Below, piece after piece: positions 45,801 to 50,480 of a stretch of 64,000 nt of DNA. The stretch comes from Lingula anatina (Eukaryota; Brachiopoda; Lingulata; Lingulida; Lingulidae). Made by a program: the position numbers and the translations under genes. How positions within the stretch are numbered: position 1 is the stretch's first letter; each line of letters starts with the position of its first letter. The DNA lies in NCBI RefSeq assembly GCF_001039355.2, contig NW_019774569.1, forward strand, positions 364,079 through 428,078. Reading direction: 5' to 3'. Under the pieces are notes generated by a model. The model had not been told where the DNA came from. It did not search any database and saw only the letters and a program-made list of their open reading frames with translations.

Positions 45801-46166
45801 CCCTCTCCGTCTCAGGTACGCGCCATCTTTGGTGACAATGCCATTAATTTGAGTTTATCATCCTTAAACAGTAGCGAAATGTCGCGAAGTGATCCTGCAA
45901 TTAACTATGACTCCAGTTCGGATGCCTATATATCGGAGTATGATAACTACCGCCCGGGAATGGCAAGTGATGAGGATTACTTTGTGCCAGAACCGATTAG
46001 CGATATGGATATTGACTTCTTTGATGATATCGATATAGATAGTGTGACTGTAAGTGACACGTATAGTTTAGACATGCCGCGTCCGAGAAATTCGAACACG
46101 GGGACAAGTGGAAGTAGTGGTGGAAATGCCATAAGTACAAATAGTAAAAAACAAACAGATCTATAG
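9539..46166 (+). CDS. ADCY1: Adenylyl cyclase, Ca2+/calmodulin type (ADCY1/rutabaga-like), 20 exons, 5' partial
   Basis: Membrane adenylyl cyclase converting ATP to cAMP. Twenty GT-AG exons join in frame to 1,748 residues. Residues 1-50 are the linker after the first membrane bundle ([17 protein letters not shown]). C1a (about 51-270) carries both metal-binding aspartates, in FADIVGFT and ILGDCYYC. C1b (about 271-389) has the AC1-specific stretch [12 protein letters not shown]...AEIPFSNV, where mammalian AC1 binds calmodulin. Six membrane helices follow (390-607). C2 (608-850) carries [24 protein letters not shown] and VKGKG, the ATP-site residues. The tail (851-1748) is Ser/Pro/Arg-Gly rich. 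Sequence around C1b, LLPAHVA and ASIPNF matches AC1 better than AC5/6 or AC8, and a long tail is known for fly rutabaga. The N terminus and helices 1-6 were not found. Exons 10-20 recur downstream at 48,047-55,649. Family assignment is firm; the AC1 subgroup is likely. Confidence 0.95.
10159..10442. mobile_element. Short element with 15-bp perfect inverted ends
   Basis: GTTAAAGAGATAACA at 10,159-10,173 and its exact inverse at 10,428-10,442. No target duplication was recognised. Confidence 0.5.
10620..10860. repeat. Degenerate CCGTAGC-type repeat with an inserted palindrome
   Basis: GAACCGCCCTTTTGAC near 10,820 matches the CAGGCCCGTAGCCAG family. It is interrupted by an inverted pair (GATAGTCCGAAGGTTCA near 10,682 and its inverse near 10,786) and repeated GGACCAATGAACC. 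Confidence 0.45.
11247..11365 (+). CDS. ADCY1: Adenylyl cyclase exon 2, start of C1a
   Basis: Encodes [17 protein letters not shown] and [12 protein letters not shown], the conserved entry to C1a. The acceptor is TATCCCAG and the donor GTAAGG. The last two bases (AG) join the C of exon 3 to make Ser. Confidence 0.96.
11830..11941 (+). CDS. ADCY1: Adenylyl cyclase exon 3, C1a metal site
   Basis: Encodes [20 protein letters not shown] and [17 protein letters not shown]. The Asp of FADIVGFT is the first of the two catalytic metal-binding aspartates. The acceptor is TATTTCAG and the donor GTAAGT; it ends in phase 0. Confidence 0.97.
12347..12474 (+). CDS. ADCY1: Adenylyl cyclase exon 4, C1a second metal Asp
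   Basis: Encodes [20 protein letters not shown] and the segment [19 protein letters not shown]. The Asp of ILGDCYYC is the second metal ligand. The split codon GC|A joins exon 5 across a 6.3 kb intron. Confidence 0.97.
13455..14085. mobile_element. Inverted-repeat element, about 630 bp
   Basis: ACTTAAAGCAATAATAACTC at the left is mirrored by GAGTTATTATGACTTTAAAG at the right (about 14,062-14,084). The interior is GC-richer than the intron around it and holds a 26-base perfect palindrome at 13,911-13,936. No transposase recognised. Confidence 0.5.
16264..16520. mobile_element. Palindromic Harbinger-like MITE with TAA target duplication
   Basis: Two arms of about 120 bases are near-perfect inverse copies (GGCTCCGTTCACATGCAATG ... 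CATTGCATGTGAATGAAGCC) around a short TAGTAACTTATAGTAACT centre. TAA flanks both ends (16,261-16,263 and 16,521-16,523). TAA/TTA duplications and GGC-TTCACA ends are typical of PIF/Harbinger elements. Confidence 0.85.
17592..17848. mobile_element. Palindromic MITE with CAGGCCTT ends
   Basis: The left arm CAGGCCTTGTAAACAGATTA... and the right arm are inverse copies over about 100 bases each, including AGCACTAACA and CATATTAACCA blocks. AGGGT flanks both ends, a possible target duplication. Confidence 0.75.
18748..18906 (+). CDS. ADCY1: Adenylyl cyclase exon 5, C1a core
   Basis: Encodes [40 protein letters not shown] and [12 protein letters not shown]. The first donor (GTGAGT at 18,907) keeps the frame into exon 6 (GG|C for Gly). 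The last 52 bases including the donor are tandemly amplified downstream. Reading past the first donor meets TGA at once, so later donors would truncate the protein. Confidence 0.97.
18855..19122 (+). repeat. 52-bp tandem repeat that copies the exon 5 end and its splice donor
   Basis: Five units. Each runs from the donor GTGAGTATGATGTCACATTG through AATCACATGGAGTCAGGGG to CCAGG. GTGAGT donors sit at 18,907, 18,959, 19,011, 19,063 and 19,115, each 52 bases apart. The first unit is genuine exon; the rest are intronic. The units differ at only a few bases, so the expansion is recent. Confidence 0.95.
19561..19702 (+). CDS. ADCY1: Adenylyl cyclase exon 6, end of C1a
   Basis: Encodes [40 protein letters not shown] and VAKHPRR, the last strands of C1a. 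It ends in phase 0 at GTAAGT. It is followed by the longest intron in the window (11.4 kb). Confidence 0.97.
20290..20458. mobile_element. hAT-like MITE with CAGGGGCGGATCCAGG ends
   Basis: The left end CAGGGGCGGATCCAGG is mirrored by CCTCAATCTGCCCCTG. AGTTT flanks both ends. The interior holds the inverted pair GACAGTCTTCC / GACCGTCTTCC. Ends of this type are common in animal hAT relatives. Confidence 0.7.
21399..21451. repeat. (TAA)n microsatellite
   Basis: About seventeen uninterrupted AAT units. Confidence 0.95.
21826..22260. repeat. Three tandem copies of a 143-150 bp unit
   Basis: Copies begin with AGGTATTGATTCTTGAACTA at about 21,826, 21,976 and 22,119 and share TGCAGTGACTAATTATCTCA and a GATCAGTTTCATG block. 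The third is the most diverged. Not coding. Confidence 0.85.
22312..22548. mobile_element. Palindromic MITE, CCCATACCTAGATC family, copy 1
   Basis: Outer ends CCCATTCTCATACCTAGATC and GATT-flanked ATTATGGGAATGGGG are inverted. The inner arms GGCTTAGATGTCTGGCACGC and its mirror CAGTAGGCATGCCAGATATC surround the centre. Related copies lie at 22,656-22,788, 29,606-29,844 and, degraded, 26,190-26,458. Confidence 0.7.
22431..22890. repeat. Adjacent duplication of about 220 bp joined at poly-G and an N
   Basis: 22,431-22,650 (GATAGTGAACTATCCCC to the G run) recurs at 22,656-22,890 with scattered differences. The join is a run of about 20 G followed by GTAGTC and the N at 22,654. The same pattern marks the large duplication at 47,884. 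Confidence 0.8.
23149..23402. repeat. 51-bp minisatellite, five units
   Basis: Units of AACACGACCAGACATATTTC...TTTTAACCAGGTTCATGAAGTG, spaced 50-51 bases. Because 51 is 17 codons, open frames of 17-residue repeats appear on both strands. No sign that they are translated. Confidence 0.9.
23582..23882. repeat. Interspersed repeat, CAGTGGTGGATTTA type
   Basis: Ends CAGTGGTGGATTTATGGAGG and CCTGGATTTACTCCTGCTAG are inverted. The interior TCCCCTCTTGAAATTAGAAT matches the copies beginning at 25,055 and 36,010. Probably a hAT-like non-autonomous element. Confidence 0.6.
25055..25330. repeat. Interspersed repeat, same family as 23,582
   Basis: Starts CAGTGGCAGAATTAAGGGGG, ends GGATATGCCCCTGCTAG. 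The interior ATTTGAATCATAGCTCTAAA and CAAATGGCACTGTTTGCCC recurs at 36,095-36,160. Confidence 0.65.
25616..25657. repeat. Poly-T run, 42 bases
   Basis: Uninterrupted T; the second copy of the block has only seven T here. Confidence 0.95.
26190..26458. mobile_element. Degraded palindromic MITE
   Basis: GATAGACAC near the left end is mirrored by GTGTCTATC near the right end. The interior GCAGACAG/GACTGACC blocks resemble the CCCATACCTAGATC family. Flanked by direct repeats of about 110 bases (near 25,962 and 26,472). Confidence 0.5.
26680..26834. mobile_element. hAT-like MITE, CAGGCCCGTAGCCAG family (5' truncated)
   Basis: The interior AAAAAGTGGTTCTGTTATAG and the right end AAGCTACAGGCCTG match the family in reverse. 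The left terminal repeat is lost at the boundary of an extra 720-base segment; the equivalent copy at 36,845 keeps it. Confidence 0.6.
27102..28090. mobile_element. TTAA-flanked element, about 990 bp, with visible empty site
   Basis: Bounded by TTAA at 27,098-27,101 and 28,091-28,094. Ends AGGACAACTCAG and (inverted) AGACAGTCTCAG are similar. The homologous block in intron 9 reads CTATTAAATTCTGG straight through, the empty site. TTAA duplication recalls piggyBac-like elements, but the ends are not classic piggyBac. GC-richer than the intron, with CpGs, a promoter-like stretch and one exon-like ORF. Confidence 0.75.
27581..27820 (-). CDS. Exon-like ORF inside the TTAA element, unknown protein
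   Basis: Starts at ATG 27,820 or, in better context (AAACATGG), at 27,790. Encodes a basic N terminus ([19 protein letters not shown]) and a segment [19 protein letters not shown] followed by [12 protein letters not shown] consensus GTGAGT donor follows at 27,580, so this looks like a first exon whose downstream exons are missing. I do not recognise the family; basic plus Trp-containing helical segments fit a DNA-binding start of a transposon gene, which is inference. Confidence 0.4.
29606..29844. mobile_element. Palindromic MITE, CCCATACCTAGATC family, copy 2
   Basis: Inner arms TAAATGTCTGTCACACCTA and TAGGTGTGACAGACATTTA are a perfect 19-base inverse pair; the outer ends CCCATGCCTAGATC and GATAGATCGATCC are related. 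Non-coding. Confidence 0.75.
30049..30125. repeat. (CT)n(CA)n compound microsatellite
   Basis: About nineteen CT units, then about eighteen CA units. Confidence 0.95.
30795..30828. repeat. (ATT)n microsatellite
   Basis: About eleven ATT units. Confidence 0.95.
31118..31291 (+). CDS. ADCY1: Adenylyl cyclase exon 7, C1b with calmodulin-site homology
   Basis: Fifty-eight codons. [15 protein letters not shown]...[20 protein letters not shown] parallels the human AC1 segment around its calmodulin-binding site. The stretch is basic and hydrophobic (F, V, L, L, M, Y, I, F among K/R), as in a calmodulin-binding helix. Other cyclase classes differ here, so this exon carries much of the AC1/rutabaga assignment. 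Calmodulin binding itself is inference. Confidence 0.95.
31877..32044. mobile_element. hAT-like MITE, CAGGCCCGTAGCCAG family, best copy
   Basis: Perfect 15-base ends CAGGCCCGTAGCCAG and CTGGCTACGGGCCTG, 168 bases in all. TATTT flanks both sides. It gives the family consensus: GGTTCGAA...GAACCGCCCC, GTCCACTCTGGG and an AACCCCCC-TTTTGAAATTGC right end. Confidence 0.85.
33709..33866. mobile_element. hAT-like MITE, CAGGCCCGTAGCCAG family, degraded, reversed
   Basis: Begins GCCTGTAGCCAGCAATTTC and runs through TCCTTCATGTACCTAGATT and TTTTCCCAGCAAAAAGG in reverse relative to 31,877. The right end is lost. Confidence 0.6.
33959..34002 (+). CDS. ADCY1: Adenylyl cyclase exon 8 (44 bp)
   Basis: Encodes [14 protein letters not shown] plus the first two bases of an Arg codon. 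It matches the AC1 segment (SEKLRNRSSF) between the calmodulin site and the RVNRY motif. Flanked by TATTCCAG and GTAAGA. The frame of exons 7 and 9 needs exactly this exon. Confidence 0.9.
34003..35536 (+). other. Cyclase intron 8
   Basis: Non-coding; a C-run at about 34,032-34,050 and a short (TA)n near 35,140. No element recognised. Confidence 0.7.
35537..35675 (+). CDS. ADCY1: Adenylyl cyclase exon 9, end of C1b
   Basis: Encodes [20 protein letters not shown] and [18 protein letters not shown], matching AC1 RVNRY and LNFFTLKYK just before the second membrane bundle. It ends in phase 0 at GTAACG. It is the last exon before the duplicated 3' half, so it could in principle splice to exon 10 of either copy. 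Confidence 0.95.
35700..35941. mobile_element. Palindromic Harbinger-like MITE next to exon 9
   Basis: Ends GGGCCCATTGCCAATGAAAC and the inverse GTTTCATTGGGAATGAGCCC pair over about 45 bases with few mismatches. Flanked by TAA and TAG. Lies 24 bases inside the intron. Confidence 0.8.
35995..37938. repeat. Second copy of the intron 6 block
   Basis: Matches 25,060-28,725 in order and orientation but lacks the 720-base and 990-base segments. Starts immediately after an N. Includes a family MITE at 36,845-37,007 with both ends intact. Confidence 0.85.
36845..37007. mobile_element. hAT-like MITE, CAGGCCCGTAGCCAG family, reversed
   Basis: Left end AAGCATAGCCAGGGATTTC and right end AAGCTACAGGCCTG; the counterpart of the truncated copy at 26,680. 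Confidence 0.65.
37996..38029. repeat. (GATGGC)n hexanucleotide tract
   Basis: GATGGC units pass into GATGCC units, about six in all. Confidence 0.85.
38082..38218. repeat. Hairpin with 42-bp arms
   Basis: AATCTTTTAATAGTCTCTCT...CCTCCCCATG at the left pairs with its inverse at about 38,177-38,218, with three or four mismatches. Confidence 0.75.
38558..38655 (+). CDS. ADCY1: Adenylyl cyclase exon 10, copy A (TM7)
   Basis: Encodes [20 protein letters not shown] and [12 protein letters not shown], membrane helix 7. The acceptor is CAACAG and the donor GTGAGT; it ends with the split Arg codon AG|A. Confidence 0.94.
39063..39104. repeat. (TTTA)n at the exon 11A acceptor
   Basis: About ten units ending directly in TTTCAG. 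Confidence 0.95.
39106..39190 (+). CDS. ADCY1: Adenylyl cyclase exon 11, copy A (TM8)
   Basis: Encodes [20 protein letters not shown] and LILGAKLK, membrane helix 8. The acceptor TTTCAG directly abuts a (TTTA)n microsatellite that takes the place of a normal polypyrimidine tract. Confidence 0.93.
39390..39485 (+). CDS. ADCY1: Adenylyl cyclase exon 12, copy A (TM9)
   Basis: Thirty-two codons encoding [20 protein letters not shown] and [12 protein letters not shown]: a short basic cytoplasmic loop and membrane helix 9. The exon is identical in sequence in copy B as far as I compared it. Confidence 0.94.
39694..39947 (+). CDS. ADCY1: Adenylyl cyclase exon 13, copy A (TM10-TM11)
   Basis: Encodes an outer loop ([15 protein letters not shown]...DDHLHCE), helix 10 ([18 protein letters not shown]), helix 11 ([18 protein letters not shown]) and the start of the next outer loop. 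I see no N-glycosylation sequon in the two outer loops, although mammalian cyclases usually have one. It ends with the split Gly codon GG|G. Confidence 0.94.
40450..40570 (+). CDS. ADCY1: Adenylyl cyclase exon 14, copy A (TM12)
   Basis: Encodes [20 protein letters not shown] and [20 protein letters not shown]: helix 12 and the signalling helix with the RLDYLW-like motif that leads into C2. It ends in phase 0. Confidence 0.95.
40988..41107 (+). CDS. ADCY1: Adenylyl cyclase exon 15, copy A (C2 entry)
   Basis: Forty codons encoding [20 protein letters not shown] and [28 protein letters not shown] is the AC1 form of the conserved LLP motif opening C2. Confidence 0.97.
41310..41360. repeat. Poly-T run, 51 bases, copy A only
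   Basis: Uninterrupted T in the intron before exon 16A; absent from the matching place in copy B. Confidence 0.95.
41496..41642 (+). CDS. ADCY1: Adenylyl cyclase exon 16, copy A (C2)
   Basis: Encodes [40 protein letters not shown] and [18 protein letters not shown] marks C2, where metal-binding aspartates are normally absent. The preceding intron holds a 51-base poly-T run in copy A only. Confidence 0.97.
41964..42062 (+). CDS. ADCY1: Adenylyl cyclase exon 17, copy A (C2 adenine site)
   Basis: Thirty-three codons encoding [20 protein letters not shown] and [13 protein letters not shown]. The Lys of KIKTIGS contacts the adenine ring in solved cyclase structures. Confidence 0.97.
42385..42421. 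repeat. (CA)n microsatellite, copy A only
   Basis: Lies in the block of intron 17A that copy B lacks. Confidence 0.9.
42486..42603 (+). CDS. ADCY1: Adenylyl cyclase exon 18, copy A (C2)
   Basis: Encodes [20 protein letters not shown] and [19 protein letters not shown], a C2 helix and strand. The split codon G|GT joins exon 19. Reading into the intron gives an unrelated open stretch to 42,746 with no cyclase homology. Confidence 0.96.
42776..42815. repeat. (TA)n microsatellite, copy A
   Basis: About twenty TA units; copy B has only a short remnant. Confidence 0.95.
42893..43017 (+). CDS. ADCY1: Adenylyl cyclase exon 19, copy A (C2 catalytic Asn/Arg)
   Basis: Encodes [20 protein letters not shown] and [20 protein letters not shown]. 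The Asp of FDIWG and the Asn and Arg of NVASR are the C2 adenine-recognition and transition-state residues. The usual Tyr of PQYDIWG is Phe here, in both copies. The donor is GTGGGT. Confidence 0.97.
43350..46166 (+). CDS. ADCY1: Adenylyl cyclase exon 20, copy A (end of C2 and long tail)
   Basis: A 938-codon terminal exon. The first 40 codons finish C2: [34 protein letters not shown], including the phosphate-contacting Lys of VKGKG. The remaining roughly 900 residues are low in complexity: Ser/Pro runs, a GRGSRN-type Arg-Gly block (about 44,540-44,750), an SH3-ligand-like PPVRPPRP, a Ser cluster, an acidic block ([14 protein letters not shown]) and the C terminus QTDL, a class I PDZ consensus. 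No second enzymatic domain is seen. The acceptor ATTCAG at 43,349 is chosen because C2 homology continues straight from exon 19; the in-frame ATG upstream at 43,257 is intronic. Confidence 0.96.
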   Translation, partial: VTEDIFQALKNHYDFKTRGAINVKGKGIMTTYFLLGRKDDGILNTSPPGGSTPVMPVGLPTPPVTPTGNPLLSRFRNRDGKKQDRPPSVESKQSLQSLLRSKAHALQSHSRPSSFHEVANYQSSTPLLSEVIKESPSVSAKLPNHGATPATSPPVELVSGNPPSSPPSTGSLSKRRLQAGVGSDSKENINKFRKSSGSSLPAPKPDTSRTTSPELPAYHFRNVKGNNMPQKEQFTPLTQSFILGRSGRNDYELAPQEEVPTDKVETNPEETSLLNTVDVSSGESDTEAQEAPVMAESVTRLHAVPLKASSSERLSSSGIINTHHPSEKIPTRDRSYPQLSLEAVKQHERHSSQSNSPTTPILAFIDGRNMSLQASSPSPKLFQPIPQEGRGGQQMDSPRFEGGRGSRNGGPCRDSPRGDWGGRGSRNDGGRGSRNEGGRGSRSSAPYRDSPRGADGGSGRASRATPYSRASPHIDTPGAGRLSMMNNGQRTSQESLDVVELPQVWQYPAERDSPGIPLPRTLQPHRPKPTKPQLQKQRSCPETAAGKLVPVVSSTEGTNATSKTPVIFPSNGAQRGGAPLIQGSSSQKREPKLRASPTDPLQSSSSSSPPTLPSPPKDLLYDYPSDGEKSDSDVQPFVTPNTVSHLTHHSSDADKSDSDGESSSHDYANLPPVRPPRPGAPLEPIYQGLPHGAAATGSNFPQGAVGGALATENAPRDKKCRAQKGASGREAHKNRVGSPERPKPFFPAGVAAASSSSSSGATAAPPPLHAPPSFQVKRRGRVGLPPRHCRSLDYIPSDHESSAPSSPGLSPKLHHKLPSPSQVRAIFGDNAINLSLSSLNSSEMSRSDPAINYDSSSDAYISEYDNYRPGMASDEDYFVPEPISDMDIDFFDDIDIDSVTVSDTYSLDMPRPRNSNTGTSGSSGGNAISTNSKKQTDL

Positions 46167-47883
46167 CAAAAGTTGAAAATTATAGCTTAGTTTTTATACA
46201 TGATGTTTATGAAGCAGGCCACAAGGAGAAATAAGTGAACCAAAAGTGAAGGGCCTTTTAACAGTTCAGCAGATAAGATCCAAAAAAGTGTTTTATCCAT
46301 GCCAAAGTTGCACCAGTGGAAGTGTGTGTGAAGATCATGACTTTTTTACATGCTTGATTTGCACAACAAAAGAAAGAAAAAACAATGGGTCAAGTAGTAT
46401 TTTTGCTAGGTTTGGGCTAGTATCTTGCAAAGAGCTTTTTGACATGGTGGTGTATATTATGCAAGTTGCTGCATAAACTTGGTTTTGTGTTAATGTTATT
46501 GTTAATAATATACAGAATTTGCACACAGCAGTGAGTGTTTCATTAAATTAATGACATTTTTCTACGTTACTCCCATGCCAAGATTGTCAGACTTGGTACT
46601 GCATAGATTTGTATTTATTTGGGAGGGGGGAGGGGGGGGGGGGAAATTTAGGGGTGCAGGTTAAGGAGGTTCATTCACAGCCTTTTTTTCAGAGCTCTCA
46701 AAAAGAATCCTTAATTAGTTTTAATAATTTAATTATTTTCACCTATTTATTTATTTGATAAGTATGGACCAGCTGGATCAAATGCATTACACCTCTTTTT
46801 GACATCTTGGTTCTGCCCTGTTTTAGAGTTCAAGTACGAATAGCTAATTGCCAATCAATTGTAAAGTAGTGTTATTTCTCTCAATCTTACAAAATCAATC
46901 AATTGAAGATTTTTTTCAAGGGTAATCATATGATATCAAGTAGTGAAAATTTGGTTTGCACTGACAGACATTTTTGCATCACTTGCATATTCTGTATGTG
47001 TATATAAGGTAATTTTGCATTCAACCCTTTCCCTCCCCCCCCCTCCCCCATCAGACTAAGAAAACATTCTCTAAGAAACTGTGAAAACACTTGAAGGTCA
47101 CATAATTTCTCGTACTGGATATTGATCCCTCATTTTGAAGTCTATTTACGTCTAGTTACACAAGATGCACAACCAAAGTCGTTTTTACACAAGTCTAAAC
47201 ACTGTAACCTTCAGATGTACCTAGCATAATTTTAGATTATAAGAGAATATCCATATGTATCAAAGTGTTTATCAAGATTTGTGAGATAACTTTCGAAGGT
47301 TGTACTTGCTGGCAATAAAAGTCATAAAAATGAGTTCAATTTTTGAGGTCCTGAATGATGCAATGAACCTGACATTAACAATGTGAAATTGTGCACTTCC
47401 AAATTCCAACAACTGCAAGAAATTAACCTCATTCTTGTTATTAAAGCTTTCTATCGTCATTTCCCACTGTTCTTGTGATTATTTCAAGGTTGTATTGGGA
47501 TCATTAGAAATAATGACCAGGTGAGGGAATATTTCTCCACATTATTTTCCACTAATGAAACCAATTTTCTAAAAATTATTTTGTATATCATATCAGTTGT
47601 TAGATACGAACTGCTGGCAAACACTTGTTTGCATTTAAATGCCATGCAATTCTTCCTAGCGCATAAACTCCTAACACTAACCACAGTGATGTAATTTATT
47701 TTCCGACTTTCTCTCCTTGTTAAATATAGTGAAGCCTTAGGGGATGTCCATTTTTACACTGGAAGGTGTTCTTGGTACAGGTTGTAAAAGTCTACCCCTC
47801 CTAAAATAAGAGGGGGGGGGGGGCATGACAATAAGGTCCCAATTTTTTTTTTTTTTTTTTTTTTGGGGGGGGGGGGGGGGGGG
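46167..47883 (+). other. 3' UTR and flank of adenylyl cyclase copy A
   Basis: No further coding sequence. It is near-identical to 55,650-57,755 except for indels in G/C runs and a 416-base insertion in the downstream copy. It ends in poly-T then poly-G and a single N, where homology to intron 9 starts again. Confidence 0.7.
47314..47319 (+). terminator. Candidate polyadenylation signal, adenylyl cyclase copy A
   Basis: AATAAA about 1.15 kb after the stop codon, in sequence conserved with the same hexamer in copy B. The 3' UTR length is not otherwise shown, so another signal could be used. Confidence 0.35.
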
Positions 47884-48046
47884 NTCAAAAATAATATGTC
47901 TAGCAAGATATGTGCACCATGTTTATTGGCATTTCACTGCATGGCATCAATAGATGCTACCAGTAGATTTTTGTCTAATGGTTCACAAAATATTGCTCTT
48001 TTATATTAATTTTTTTAATATATTTTTTTAATATCTTGAACAACAG

Positions 48047-48144
48047 TATCAGCTGATGAAGGATGTATCCTTCGGCACCAGTCTCCTGTGTGCTCTGATA
48101 GTGTTGGTGTGTGTATCTGCTGTACAACTTATCCTTCTGCCAAG
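48047..48144 (+). CDS. ADCY1: Copy B exon 10 (TM7)
   Basis: Same 98 bases of coding sequence as exon 10A with silent changes only. The acceptor is CAACAG and the donor GTGAGT. Confidence 0.9.
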
Positions 48145-48546
48145 GTGAGTGCTGTAGTGGATTGCAGTTGTGGTGAAATTGTGGCACAATTGTGACACCA
48201 GTCTCAATTGTGGTAGTGGAGATCACGAGAGAATGTTGTAGAGTGGCAAAATAAAAGATGGCTTTTTGGTGACTTGGACTTGTTACTGTTGTACTTCAGT
48301 GTAAGGCCATCTTGGCTTAAAATATAACAAGTACCTCTATCTTCTTGTCTTCAAACAACCACATGATATTATAAATTAAACTTCAAAAAGATAATTTATA
48401 TAGTCCTTAAAATATTTTAGTCCAGATTCTCTAGAAGTTTGTGACAAGGTGATTGATATATATTGTAATACTATAAAGATCTGACTAATACTATTTATAC
48501 GTGTTCATCCACTCATTTATATTCACTCATTTATTCATTTAATCAT

Positions 48547-48593
<47 letters not shown>

Positions 48594-50449
48594 TTTCAGG
48601 ACCCTGATGCTGCTGCTATTATTCCTGTTGACATTCATGTGGCTGTCCATACTGCTCATACTCATCCTGGGTGCCAAACTTAAGGTAAAGATCAGATATA
48701 AAAAATTGAAATGAATGAAAAAACTTCCCGTACTTTTGCAACATGTGGGAGCTTTCATATTATACAGTCAATTAGCAGATCATTTTGTAAAATTTGCAAC
48801 TTCAACAACATCGTTCTCCTGTCACAAGTCAGAGTACTCATGGATAATGTGCAAGTTTCTTTATATTTTATGTACATGTATATTCCAGTGTATTCCATTT
48901 GATCTCCGTCAAAAGCCACGTGCTCGCCTTGCAGTTATTATAGTCAGTATTATACTCATTTACGCAGCTGCTCAAGTCAATATAGTAAGTACAGCATAAA
49001 AACATTGCTGAAATGAGGTACATTTTATCAGTAACAGTAGTAGTCTTCAGTTGTTGCACTGTCATGATTTGTTAAGTGCATGTGCATAAATACACAAGTA
49101 CAGCATGCACAGGGGGGTACAATATTTACATGTATAACTTAAAGTGGTATGTATATTCTAGTTTCTAAATACAGATACCTGTACAAATGTTGCCTGAAAT
49201 TATAAAACACTATAAATTGACTATTTATCCATTTTGTTTGCAAATGAAACTGCAATAAAATTTTCATATGGTGATATCAATGTATCTTTTAAACATGTTT
49301 GTTTCTAACATTTAGAAGGATATCATCCAAACATGTGAAAATTGACACCCTGAAACTTAAAAAAAGTGTGCAATTGATATTCTATACTTAATACTTAATT
49401 TAAACGAAATTGTCTTCCAGTTTTTCTGTGAAGGAGGCATTCACACAGGTGAGCTCCAGCGCTCCATCATCAGTGCGGCAGACGATCATCTCCACTGTGA
49501 GTTGCCACCATATTTCTACCTGGCGGCCATGATGTGTTTCCTGACGGTGGCATTATTTCTGAATCTCTCCGCCCTGGTGAAGTTCGCCATGCTGCTTATA
49601 ATGGTGGCCACATTTAGTATTGTGATGCATTTTACACACGTATCGATATTTCATCAGTATGACGATGACACAGGGTGAGATATCACATATTATATTCTTA
49701 TTATACAATGTAAGTCATCTTTATACAGGTTTGTAGTTGCTTATTAACCACAAACCACACAAACAATTTCCCTTTACTCTAGCATAACACGTACTGTAAA
49801 AGGAAATTCAGTGTAAAATGAGAGTGTACAAATACCATAATGTATGTTGCATGAAATTGCAGTACTTGATTAGCAAGAAGTAAGAAACCCTCAAGTAATA
49901 TATTTTATAATTACATGTAATGTTGCAGTATTTGTTTTATCACTGTGGGATTACAGAGCAAATTGAATCTAATTCCACTTATATTGTTAACCGTTCTTTG
50001 TGCATAAAAAATAGATTTACAAAAAAAAAGTAAATAAAAAAAAAAGATTAATAGTCACCATTGTTAATAACTATACAGCATTCATCATCAAATGAAAAAC
50101 AAAATGTTGGTCACAAAATTTTATCCCCCAAGTTTCTCTATTCCAGGCAATATATTCCCACCAATGTAGTTGGGGTCATTGTCCTCATTCACTTTGCTCT
50201 AGCACTGTTTGTACATGGACGTCAAGATGAGTGGACACACAGGATGGACTACCTGTGGAAAACCCAGGTAAACAACCACCTGCTTGTCTTGCATACAACA
50301 AGGATGGTTTCACTGTAGAAATTGAAATTTAGTCTAAAATACTTCAATTGATGATATTAATCTTTAGTAACCCGCAAAGATTAGTTCAAATATTAGCAGT
50401 TTCTTTTAGTTTATAGAAGTAAAATATTTGGTCTCTTGGGTCATTATAT

Positions 50450-50480
<31 letters not shown>

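Larger units (their letters stand above)
38398..47883. repeat. Large tandem duplication, unit A
   Basis: About 9.5 kb from the end of intron 9 through the 3' flank. Pairs with 47,887-57,755. Coding parts differ by roughly a percent; introns differ more, with indels in homopolymers and microsatellites. Confidence 0.95.
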
